A stretch of DNA of 64,000 nucleotides from Labyrinthula sp. Ha. Lineage: Eukaryota > Sar > Bigyra > Labyrinthulida > Labyrinthulaceae. Numbering within the stretch: the first letter of the stretch is position 1; each line of letters opens with the position of its first letter. The notes below the pieces were generated by a model that was given only the letters and a program-made list of their open reading frames with translations, was not told where the DNA came from and did not search any database. Below are positions 33,825 through 44,500 of the stretch, piece by piece. Position numbers and translations under genes: made by a program. Location of the stretch: assembly GCA_015227615.1 (NCBI GenBank), contig JAALGZ010000007.1:1798001-1862000 (forward strand). The letters are read 5' to 3'.

Positions 33825-36800
33825 CTGTGCGAAATTCCAGTTGTCTGTATTTCCTTTACTTCTCAGCTCCTTCTTCGTGCTTTTATCTTTCTTTTATAAG
33901 GGCCTCGTTTCTTTCCTAGTTATATTTCGTGATAAGGAGGAATAGTTTGTATATTGTAATAAAAAGAAACGATTGCTTGCAATTTCACACCGGTGAATTA
34001 AATTTTGTCCCCTTACACAAACTTCTGGACTTGCAATGTAAATGAAATCTGGTAATGCTCTATCGTGTTAACTCCGTAATTGGGTTACCATTAAAATGAC
34101 ACTAGTTTTACATTCATGTATAACATTCAAACGCAACATTCTTACGAAGAGAAGTATTTAATGAAGCCTATGAATAGAAATTATAGTTATAATTAAATCT
34201 AAGAAAGAATATCTAAATTATGTTTCAGCTAAGGTTCGCGAGTCTTAACAAAAGCCTCTTTGTACAATGAAGTTAGATGAAATGCAGATCCATATTTTAT
34301 TCTTCATGGTTCTTAAGTTGAATGTCTAGGTAGTCGGGCATATAAATGACAAAACCTTTTTGTTTTAGTAACTGTGCAGCTACTCTGATCTGAAGAGAGC
34401 AATTTTTTTTGTTTCAGTGCAGTAGTTATTTTTTCTTGTTTTCTATCTGAATCCTTTATTATAGAAGTGGAAAGAATTTTAAAATAGTTGGCCTCTCCCT
34501 ATAGCGGCGAGCTCCAATTATATTTTGCTTTGGTATTTAATAACTCTTATGTCGATTTTAAACTAAAATCTTGATGCTTGCTAATAGGCAAGTACTAAAC
34601 AAGCTGTTTCTTCTATAGTTACAACACCTAGCGGAGTGACAATGGAACTTGAAGGGCATGGTGTTTGTATCAGGCTTCAACACGTTTATAGATTTGCTCT
34701 TCAGCTGGTATGGGCAGTTAAATCTTAAAATATTCGTCAGTTTCTGAGATGGGGACTCCATAATAGAAAATTCCTAGATTTTGGTGCTATAATTTCTACA
34801 CGTTTGAATTTGGAATCGAGATCTGAAAACATAAATCCATATTTTAATTTGGATATCTTTTGCCCAGCCTAAAACATAGGAATCGCTATTGGCTTTAAAG
34901 TCGAACGTTTAGGGGCAATTGATAATATATAGCTCCTTTCTTATTCAATTCTCATTGACTGATTGTATTAAATGTGCCTCAAGACGACAACTGACAACTG
35001 AAAACAATTAATTTTTGTTTTTGTGTAGCCAAAACATTTTGGTAGGGGTGACATCATTTTTACGATCATCAGCAATGCTGGTGAGATGGTTGGACCACTT
35101 ATGACTCAAATAATGTTACAAATAAGGATATCGGCTGAGGAGAAAAATAAAAACACAAGTATGTTTATCAAGTGTTCTAAAACCTTAATTTTATTTCGGA
35201 GTTTTCTATTCCTCAAATTTGTTTAAAGCTTGTTTAATATATCTGAATACATCAAAGGGCATTTATGTCACTTTCCCATGGGCCAGTTCGACTAGATACT
35301 TCTTATTTCATTTTTACTCAGTAATTAAAACTGAGCTATATGACCCAGTATCATCCCCAGAATAGGTGGGGCAAGGCAATTGGTTTCTGGAAATAAAAAT
35401 GTGGTGGGAAGGTTTTATTGAAAAATAATATTATTGAGAACCAGGTGAGCCATTGAAAACGGGATGGCATCATACTATCGGTAGGCTACAAACAGCAAAA
35501 ATAACAGTGACTAAATTGCTAAAATGACACATAGAAGCAAGCAGAAACATGGGCTCAAATACCTTGAACTGAACAAATAAAATAGTATATCAGTGGGACA
35601 CCAGAAGATAATGTGAAAGCTCAAGAAGTATAGCCAGATTCAAGCATTAAAACTGTTGATAAAAGGGGGTAGATCACCAAAGCTCAAATAAGATTCAAAA
35701 TATCAACAAAATTTTCTCAATATAGCGGGGAAAATCTTCAATACAGCTTAACCTAGTTTCTACAAGCTCAAGATTCGTTTTATAAATCATAATGACACCA
35801 AATAATGCCCCTAGTTGCAAAGAAACAGTATGGCCAGTGTCATCTCCATATTCTAACAAGAGAGACAAGTATCGAGAAGTTTCTAGTACTACATGCGTCA
35901 GGCCCAAATCATGCTTCTTCGCTCCAGGGCTTACAGTATTGAGGTCATTGCTTCATTGGCATTTTAAAAATAAATAGAAAACATGTGGACGGGGTATGTG
36001 ACTTAAACAATCAATACTCTAGGCGAAAAGTAAATGATGTTGTTCTTATTAAAGAACAACAAAAAAAATAACGAAAGTCGACCGAATAAGCACTGAATCA
36101 TTAACAATATTTTTTGTACTTCTACCTTGCCAACATTATGCTTTCTGTCTCACTAAATTTTTGGAATTATTAAGCAACCTAGTGCATGCAGCCTTTGTTA
36201 CCCTGCATTTAGGAATTTATAAAGACAATAATTACGAAAAATCTAATGATTCAATATTTGAAGTAGAAATCTGCGATTTTTATTGTTAGCAAGTTCTTCC
36301 AATTTAATTTTCATCAAAAATTGATTATTAATAGCAAATTGTACCACATTTTCTTGACAAAACGACCGAAGAAAAATATTTAATTCGTTAATGGCTAGAA
36401 AATGCTCATAACAAGGGCCTTGTGATGTAGATGAAGCATTCTTTCAGATCCCCGCATAATGTGATCCTGTTTATGAAAAAAATACTTTTTTCATTTTTCT
36501 AAGGATAATTCTGCCTCAATTAGTATTAATAGTTATTTCTCTTTACGAAAAAAGCAGAATAGCATCCCAAGTAACACAAACAAATAATATAAAGAACTTA
36601 AGTAAAAAACATCAATAACATATTAATTATTAAAGTCTGAGTCCTTCTAATATTTTCTAGCTAAGAAAACCCCAAAATGCGACAGCTGACTCATTTCTCT
36701 GTAAGATGTCCATAAGGTTTGTATTCTAATTCAGAGCTCTCTTAGGATTTCTAAGTCCGACTCAGTCGCCGAAATAAAATCCCAAAGCTCACTTCAGATC

Positions 36801-38074
36801 TAGTCTAAGCTTCACATGACAATCCTAAGCACTGTACAATAGGCTTCCAAAGTACCCTGCAAATATGTCAAAGTTGAGAATTATGCAATAAATAATTTGT
36901 AAAGTAATTCATTTGGCAAAAGTTAGCTTAAGCAATTAAATAACAATAAATTATTTTTTCGAAGCGAGAAAAGTTCATACTTGGTAACTTCGTGAGCATA
37001 GAGTTCTCTACAGAGAAGTACTAATCTAATTGAGGTATAAGGAGCTACTTATTTAGAAAAACTGCCATTCCTAAGGGAACCGAAACCAAACACTGTTAAT
37101 TAAATAAATCTTTGAGCCAAAACGTTAAAGTGAATACTTAGCCAACTAACTGCATCACTCCTAAAATAACTGCAGGCAGAAAAGCTTCCTTAAATCAAAC
37201 ATATCATGTTAGAAGAATATAAACTGGCTCATCAGAAATAACCTAGTTTGTAAAAAAAGAGAAGGCTTTATACTACCTGTTTCTTCAGGGATTATACTTG
37301 TATGTGTAAATTGATTGTCTTCAGCAGCTAAGTAGCAGCCGAAAAAGTGCAATTCATAGTAGTACCGGCCATAGCACTAGAGGCAAGGCCATCGTATAAT
37401 TTTACTAGAGACAAAGAAAAGCAAAATTATCATGTTTTCTAAGAAAATACAGGAGGTTGATGAATAATCATTGTTTTGGCACGTGAAAAAATCCAAAATA
37501 TACCTGAAATAATTAGTCATATTCGTTACTCTGTTTTGGACAAAACGACTTATTGCAGAATATTTTGCCATCTGTAGCTAGCAGACAAATTTCTAAAGAA
37601 GACGCGTATTACCTTTTTCATGAAACTAGTAGATTCTTTTATAGATTAGATCTAGGAACTATAGCGTATTATTAAGGAAAGAATGTGGCTCTTAGAAGTA
37701 AAATAGAAAAAGTGACTTCAAATAGATGGTGTCTTTCACAGGTTTAATTGATAATATATAGAAACTGAGAAAAACAGTAAAATTTTGTAATGGCTACAGG
37801 TCAAAGTTATTTCATTTAGTATTTTGAAGAAGGAATGTTAAAAAAAACTTTGGTAATATTACCAGAGAATGTCCCATTATCTAAGACCTAGCTGAGACGT
37901 GTCAAGTGTGGAACCTCTCACACCATGAAAGCATTTAAACCTCTGCTTACGGTGAATAAATCTCATAAGCTGCGTTCCATTAAATATTTAAGACATTAAT
38001 CCTTTTCTAGTCCCAAAGATATGATGATAAAATTAAGAAATTAGCGTAAGTTTATTTCCTAATTTATGCTAGAA
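33825..38074. other. Gene-free stretch upstream of App1-like gene
   Basis: About 4.2 kb of AT-rich sequence. Short ORFs only, none with recognisable protein features. A 16-bp string AATTGATAATATATAG occurs at both about 34918 and 37746; no larger repeat was traced around it. Confidence 0.35.
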
Positions 38075-38840
38075 TAAGAGTTTTCATCAGCAAGTAAATA
38101 TATTTCAAGCATCACGACTGGTATTGGAGAAATTACATACTCTACATGCAACTTCTTCCCTGAAAACAACAACGAGAACGTTTTAAAGTCCAGGATGAGG
38201 TTTCAGAAAGATAGTGCTAAAGCTGCTAAGGTGATGGGCTTACGCAAGTTGCTTACATTGGAGCAACATCAATAGTAAGAACAGCTGAGATTACTTGATG
38301 AATATAGTGAAGCTTAAAAATTTAAAGATGAACCGAGGGCGCTAAAATTAATCTTCCTTGGTGAGGATTGCTAGTAACCAGAGTACCCTTCTCTTCTGAA
38401 CTTAAACTATTGGATCCATCTGACATTTACATGAAGAACAACTATTCCTTATCTTTTTTAGAAAACGAAAAAGTCTTCAAAAAAAATGTATTTTATAAAA
38501 TAAAAGGGAAACCTCATCGGTTTACTGCTACAGTACATTGTTCTCATCAAGATACCCTATCAATTCAGCAAGTTACATCTACAACTAGTGGACAAGCACT
38601 TTAGCAGCTGTTCTGGTTAAGAACATTAAGACGCTATTCAACAGAATACACTCAGAGCATATTTCTGTTTAGTAAAACTGAACAAACCATAATCTGGGAA
38701 TACCTAATGGGTAGAAGAAGTGTCTGCTGGGATTTTGCAAGATCTTCTGAGTGGGAAATGGCTTCAAAAAAACGTTCAACATATCACACCCATACGTTTC
38801 TCTTAAATTTTTGGCCAAATGAGTTTCTTGAATCTATTCT
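38075..38840 (+). pseudogene. Probable decayed protein-coding gene, family unknown
   Basis: Two overlapping frames read as if once coding. The first (38075 to about 38370) gives charged helical sequence such as RMRFQKDSAKAAKVMGLRKLLTLEQHQ and KFKDEPRALKLIFLGEDC. The second (38368 to about 38840) gives DPSDIYMKNNYSLSFLENEK and SIFLFSKTEQTIIWEYLMGR. Both are interrupted by TAG/TAA triplets and none of the interruptions in the first frame is TGA. The 3' end overlaps the last codons of the Tubby gene on the other strand. No family recognised. A random AT-rich origin or an active gene with unrecognised tiny introns are alternatives. Confidence 0.3.
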
Positions 38841-40238
38841 ACAAATTGCTATAGCAAAAGCCTGATATAGAGATAAAGGTTTCTTCACCACGAGAAAAAA
38901 ACGTTTTGCTCCTATCCGAGCTAACCCACTGCAAGGATACTCTTCAGAATCACTTAACAGGGCAATTTCGTAGTTCTTAATGCTTGGAGCAACCGGATAG
39001 CGAACCAGGTCAGAAATGCTGGGGCGCTTTAGTTTTTCGCTGTTAAATCTGTTGAACAAGCTCACATACTCATCCTTCAGAGATCTAATAACTTTCTTTC
39101 CAACTTTTTTTCTTTCTTTGAGTTCAGAAAAAACATCTCCATAGTATTCCAAATGTGCAGCAGCCAATTTCCTCCTCTCTCGTTTTTTTGTGGATGTCTC
39201 AAGTGGTTTGTGGAATGAGTTCTTAAGAAACATAGCAGATACCTTAAGTTGAAAGTTAGACTTAACAGAGGTAACAGGAAAAATTACCGAGAGCAAGGGT
39301 TGACGGCCCGCACGCACCCACCTATTTTTTTCTTCTGTTTTCTTTTCAACCATCTTCTTTTCGAAGGATGAATCTGTATCATAATTTGAAGTCGTTTCTT
39401 TTGACTCATCTGAATACGAATAAGAGTAGTAACTAGAAGAGTACGTTCCACTTTCTGAGTATCCTTTGCTGGCATCTTCCCCGTCTGAGTCTTTATTTTT
39501 CCAAAAATTCTTCGGAAGGAACTTGGATTTTGGTGTCCTGGTATTTTTCTGGAGTGGTCTTTTAAGTGCTTCTTTGTACTTCTGAGATTTCTTCTTGCTA
39601 ATGCCCCTATCATAAAGAATATATTGCAACACTTTTGACGTACCAATGGTTTTCTTCTTCACCTTAATTTTTCCAAAAAACCATTTGCTTCTCTTTGTAT
39701 CTTCTGTTAAATAGTCTTCTGGTTCTAAAGTAAGAAGATACTGATATCTTAGAGAAATTCCACTTTTCTTCGCAGTTATGACAGCAACTCTTTTCTCATT
39801 TGCCAAATCCGTTACCTCTGGTTGACTTGGTAGAGTCAATACATAAAATGGCCTAGCAGAATCAATATGGTTTATGATTTCTATCTGGCAACGAACAAGG
39901 TCACCTGCAGGGACAGGTATATTCACCAGTTCATGTAGGCGTTCAATAGTGTCTTCTGAGGACAATACTCTAGGAACAGCTTTAAGCTGCCATTCCTGAA
40001 ACGCCTTCTCTAGACCGCCCTCTTGGAAAACATGCTCATTTTCTCCTTGTATTTCGAACTTGCCCTTTTTCTCCACTGGTAGTTTCCCCGTGGTTTCACC
40101 ATTTACTAATTTCTTCCTGCTCCGCTGTTTGTACAGACTGGTCCTTATGGCTACTACTGCCGAAGAATGATGCAACTTCCTAGGTTCTAATCTCATGGGA
40201 ACAGACGGTTTTTCTTTTTCAGGGGGAGGTAACACCAT
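38784..40238 (-). CDS. Divergent Tubby-domain (TULP-like) protein with insert
   Basis: 484 residues, one exon. The C-terminal Tubby beta-barrel is recognisable in two parts. Part 1 (about 113-212): LVRCQIEII, FYVLTLPSQ, KRVAVITAKKSG, then YQYLLTLEPEDYL and FFGKIKVKKKTIGTSKVLQYILYDRG, which parallels the canonical Y.GKLRSN..GTKFTIYDNG. Part 2 (about 355-472): RRKLAAAHLEYYGDVF, PSIKNYEIALLS, and ARIGAKRFFLVVKKPLSLYQAFAIAICRIDS, parallel to GR....F..D...PLS..QAFAI.LSSFD. Between them sits an about 100-residue Lys- then Ser/Tyr-rich segment (SSSYYSYSYSDES). Tubby domains bind PI(4,5)P2 and ferry membrane proteins into cilia; in plants they have other roles. The GKLRSN motif is only partly kept, so lipid binding is uncertain. 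The N-terminal 100 residues are basic and probably disordered. ATG 40238 is the first Met. Confidence 0.82.
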   Translation of the reverse strand: MVLPPPEKEKPSVPMRLEPRKLHHSSAVVAIRTSLYKQRSRKKLVNGETTGKLPVEKKGKFEIQGENEHVFQEGGLEKAFQEWQLKAVPRVLSSEDTIERLHELVNIPVPAGDLVRCQIEIINHIDSARPFYVLTLPSQPEVTDLANEKRVAVITAKKSGISLRYQYLLTLEPEDYLTEDTKRSKWFFGKIKVKKKTIGTSKVLQYILYDRGISKKKSQKYKEALKRPLQKNTRTPKSKFLPKNFWKNKDSDGEDASKGYSESGTYSSSYYSYSYSDESKETTSNYDTDSSFEKKMVEKKTEEKNRWVRAGRQPLLSVIFPVTSVKSNFQLKVSAMFLKNSFHKPLETSTKKRERRKLAAAHLEYYGDVFSELKERKKVGKKVIRSLKDEYVSLFNRFNSEKLKRPSISDLVRYPVAPSIKNYEIALLSDSEEYPCSGLARIGAKRFFLVVKKPLSLYQAFAIAICRIDSRNSFGQKFKRNVWV

Positions 40239-40330
40239 TTTTCTTTCTTTTCTTTCTCAATCCTTTCTCATTCTACTTAACGGATGTCAATAACATTATT
40301 CTTCCTTTCGCTCTTCTCGGCAGAGGTCAA

Positions 40331-40351
40331 CACGTGGATATATATAATATA
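40331..40351. promoter_or_regulatory. CACGTG box next to TATA-like run in divergent promoter
   Basis: CACGTG at 40331-40336 directly abuts an A/T run ATATATATAATATA (40338-40351). It lies in the 343-bp spacer between the divergent Tubby gene (start 40238) and the small membrane-protein gene (start 40582), about 100 and 230 bp from the two starts. Confidence 0.35.
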
Positions 40352-40581
40352 CAGTCTGGGTTTGAGCAATAGCACATACAGTAATGGCATAGTGTTATTA
40401 AAACAGTACGATTTCTAGGAAAGAGTTAGGTCCAGAATGCATTCCATCCATTAAAAGAACCAATATCTTGGTTCAATACCGATTCATTGTTCACACTCAG
40501 ATAACGAAAGTTCTTCAGTTCGGTCAAAATAATATTTACCGTTGAATATAACTAACATAGAACTCGTTAGAGAAAAAGGAA

Positions 40582-40869
40582 ATGGAAGAAAGAGAATACT
40601 TCATGCGACTTAAAACCAGGTACAATCAGAGAGATTTTGAGGATTTTGCCCTTAACGTGGTAGCAACGCTGACAGTGATCTCAATTTTCTGGTGGGTCAT
40701 CGACTTCTTTTCGCTTGTCCGCGTAATAGTTTATATTCTTTCGCTGTACAGTGCAATCATAGTTTACCGAGTGGTAGAAGCCTTGCCTACGTTAGTAGAG
40801 TTTCATTTTAATCTGTCCTGGAAACACCTTATGAAAGGATTTAAGTTGTTTAGAGGACTTATTCAGTAA
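40582..40869 (+). CDS. Small membrane protein, 95 aa, two membrane segments
   Basis: MEEREYFMRLKTRYNQRDFEDF forms a charged N-terminal tail, followed by two hydrophobic segments (about residues 24-45 and 47-66) split by a short polar turn, then an amphipathic C-terminus ending FKLFRGLIQ. The pattern fits a two-pass membrane hairpin protein. Not recognised as a named family. Support comes from clean composition, an ATG in A-rich context (GGAAATGGAA), and a divergent promoter shared with the Tubby gene. Confidence 0.55.
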   Translation: MEEREYFMRLKTRYNQRDFEDFALNVVATLTVISIFWWVIDFFSLVRVIVYILSLYSAIIVYRVVEALPTLVEFHFNLSWKHLMKGFKLFRGLIQ

Positions 40870-41186
40870 AGCGGGGTCAGTAAATTACGTTAGGAAAACC
40901 AGCGAGTAGTGGTATTGGCTAGGTAGTATTAGAGTAGCTTTGATATATAAATAGGACTCTTATATATATATTAGGTTGACAGAATTGTAAATATAATCTA
41001 AATATTTTGGTTGTCATATTTCTTTTCTCTCATGAGGCACTGGCTTCTTTTGATCGGATCTGGTTTTAAAAACGTCAAAGAAACTTACCAATTAAGAGAA
41101 ACCATATTCATGAACAAAAACTTAAGGTCACAAAGTCAACTTGATGTGATAGGTTTAACCTAATCCATGGAATAAACGATTTCAAT
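40870..41186. other. Short spacer between two convergent small genes
   Basis: 316 bp with a TATATATATA run near 40965; no gene seen. Presumably 3' UTRs. Confidence 0.4.
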
Positions 41187-41561
41187 CTAAATAAGGCTTC
41201 CAAACACGAAAAACAACTGAACAACTTCACAGATTTCAGGTTGAACGAACAGCGAGAGTAAGCTATAGTGTTTGAGATCAGTCAGTACAGCATAAACAGC
41301 TCCAGTTGATAGAGTTCCAAGGAGAAAGGTATTAATCTGCTCTTTCTGTTCGCTAAGTTGTAGGAGAAACACCAGAGAAACAAGCACGAGAAGGTTCAAG
41401 ATCCACTTCATAAGAGCAGGAACTACTAGAACGTCTGAAAAAACTTCATGGCACCATGAGTGATCAGCTGAATATGCGATTGATAACATTTTCCTCAATC
41501 CCAAACTATTCGTGTCTTCACTTTTTTGTTTGTTGTCGCTCCTCTTGGGTTTGCTAGGCAT
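41187..41561 (-). CDS. Small membrane protein, 124 aa
   Basis: A hydrophilic, Lys/Ser-rich N-terminus (MPSKPKRSDNKQKSEDTNS) precedes three hydrophobic stretches (about residues 44-66, 78-92 and 110-124), so a multi-pass membrane protein is likely. The reading frame ends right after a C-terminal hydrophobic run at a TAG that sits in an intron-like context (GTT...CCTTATTTAG, 31 nt), so a spliced form with a different tail is possible. No family recognised. It faces the 95-aa membrane-protein gene tail to tail. Confidence 0.45.
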   Translation of the reverse strand: MPSKPKRSDNKQKSEDTNSLGLRKMLSIAYSADHSWCHEVFSDVLVVPALMKWILNLLVLVSLVFLLQLSEQKEQINTFLLGTLSTGAVYAVLTDLKHYSLLSLFVQPEICEVVQLFFVFGSLI

Positions 41562-44500
41562 AGCCAGGAAGTGCTTGGTTCCAGCCGTTTTTTACATCAT
41601 TCTTATGTGCATCCGATGATCTGCCTGGTCAGGAATTTGAGCAGAAACTCGGGTTTACTCTGGCTCCAACATGAAGGCTTACGAGTTACGATCTGAATTG
41701 CTGGTTTGCCTGTCTTTATACTTTTCGTTTTGGTGAAAGGTTCAAAGCAATTGCCCAAAATATTACAAGATAGGAAATTTAACAACTCTTGTAATTATAT
41801 TTCAAGTATTGTTACCTTCCATTAATAGGTCCTTTAATAACATAAAAAGAACATCAACCAGGGTACAAAGCAAAGATAGAGATACCCAAGAGAAATAGAA
41901 GATAAACTAACCTAAACTAACAAAAAAGGTAGAAGCTTCCATATTTCATTGATTCAACTTCTATTTCAGGTTAGTTACGCACTTTGCTCTCTCACAGTTG
42001 GTTTTTGAGGACAATAATGTCGTTGAATGCAGAAATATATTTATTTGGATCATTCTGTGTAATCTTCTTGATGAAAATATATTTTCAATTAAACTAACAG
42101 GTTATAATGGGCTTCAGAACACTAATTACATAGGCTTTGAGAAGTAGAATGAATTTCCTGGTGTGGCGATGACGTTGATTAAGAAGAGGACTCTAAGATA
42201 TAGAAATGACTGTTGTGTTTCCTAAATTCTTAAAAGGAAAGGGAGGAATAGAAGAAGCAAGAAAATAAACAAAATTTAATCTTCGTGCAACAATAACATA
42301 TCTTAAAAATTTTGTCTTTTACCTCATGACATTATCAATAATATGATCTAACGTGGTCACAAAGCCTAGAATCAAAAAGATTGATTTGTCTCTTACTGCT
42401 TCATCTAAGGATGACGATAAAAACTCAACCGAGTATATTAAAACCTTTAAAATCACAGTTTTTCTGATCTTATAAATATTAGTAATCGTCCCCAAACATA
42501 CTTGCTGAGCTGATCGCTCAATATTAAAAAATTAAAAACTAAGAGGAAACAAAATTAGGAAGAGGCTAAAGATTAGTAACACCTGATATTATTTCTTTTT
42601 TTCAAATGAAGCATCAAATTGGTTTTCATCCAATATTTCGTTTGTGTGTTCCTTTCTCCCCAATAGTACGACAGTATATTCTCAAATTATATGAAAACAC
42701 ATACTTAAGTTAGGAAAAATAAAGTTATAGCCAATGAGGTGATTCGCATTATCCCAAACCATTATGATCCATGAACTATTCACAAAGTCTTATATATTTT
42801 CGTTTGGCTAATCTTGTCAAATTAGTCATTGTTTTACTGAAAACTGTCGTCAGTTGATCTTGCAGTCCTGTAATTATGCGCCAGTTTCCCCCTTAGAGGT
42901 TGCAAAACTCAATATCCTTTTGAATACTTTTTCATTAAAAAAATTTCAGTGGTGATGCGACTTACAGACTAACAGGTTGGTATTTCTTAGAAGAAAATCA
43001 AAGTTAAAGTATAAAAAACGATTATATGAAGTTGTATGACATCCACTCTTGCAAAGTTATTTTTTGTGTAATTCCACCAGAGTTTTCACGGTTAAATGAA
43101 ATTTTAAAAGCCAAAAAAGTTCATGAACTAACTATTGCTATAATTTTTACACCTACAGTTACTTATCTACTCTTTTGTGTTGGTGTACAGATGGATAAAG
43201 CGATTTACTATTATCAAGTAACAACTCAATGTATGCTGAAAAAATTATCATATCTAAAATTAATAATAATCTTTAACGTTAACTTAATTTGAATACGTTT
43301 TTTTACACTATTAAATCATAAATAAACTTCTTTTCCCGCGGCTTTATATAATGATTAAGCTCATCAAGCACATAACAGTGGAAATTACCGACAAGCATGT
43401 ATCTTAGACTCTGTATTAACGTAAAGGAACTCTATGTCTAGAAGAACGGAAACTGATTAGATTGCTATTCCACATTATTAAACCCCGTGCAAAACACGAT
43501 TTAATTCTTATTTAAATATTGTGGCAAGATTGTATTGTTTGGGAATAAAACGAATTTCAGCCCAGCCATCAATCGGGAATAGTAAGTAGTAAATAGATGC
43601 AAATATATTTCTAATCAAACTTAATTAATCATCCAATAATACTTTCATGATTTTACATGTATCTATTGCAATTGGCCAGTTTCATTACACTGTACTAGGA
43701 AATTTTCGTTATTATTTTTTTTATTTATTGAATTAGGAATGTTCCTCCCCATGAAGTTTATCATGAATTCTAAATGATGTCCTTGAGCTACGAGAGTCTC
43801 TAATTATAACAGGCTCCTGAATAACACTTCCCGGTTGGTTTTTGAAGCTTCAGGTCTTCATAGAGCTCTAGAATTATTGGTACTATTCTCAATATCAGAT
43901 GATTCCAAAAAAAAATCTTGCAAAAAAAACTGATTTTGTAGTCAAGATGCCTGATCTTATGAGTTGAGCTAATACCCATAGAACATGGCTAACGATGTGC
44001 TTTGCCTCAGCTGAAATTCTTTGATTCATGAACAAACCAAGGTACTAACTATTTTGGGATCCTTTGTACAATGCCATTGGCTTAAACTGAGATCATCTGG
44101 TTACAGAGACAAATTCATATGCTTGTTCTGGATGTCTCAACCTAGTTCTTGTGGTGTATCTTACCGCTAGAGTTCCCCGACCTTGCAATTTTCGCTATTA
44201 TCACTAAATATATAACTAACTGGTATTAATATCTGGTAAAATTCAGGAGTACCTTATATTTGAAGGTGCTTGTTGCGGTTTATTTCAGAGAAACATAAAA
44301 TGTGAGTTCCTGCTATTTGCCATCTGTTAAATACAAAAAATTAAATAGTATTAAGAGGGTGCAAGCAACTACACATTTCACTAACTCACCTGAAGTGATC
44401 AAACTATTCGAGTAGGATATTCTAAGTATATATGTGTTTTAAGCTAATATTTATTCTACTGTGACGAAGTTTACTGAAAATTAGTTGTATTGTTTAGATA

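Noticed and set aside
43026-43292. 88-codon ORF
   Set aside because: No family features, AT-driven composition and no neighbour context.
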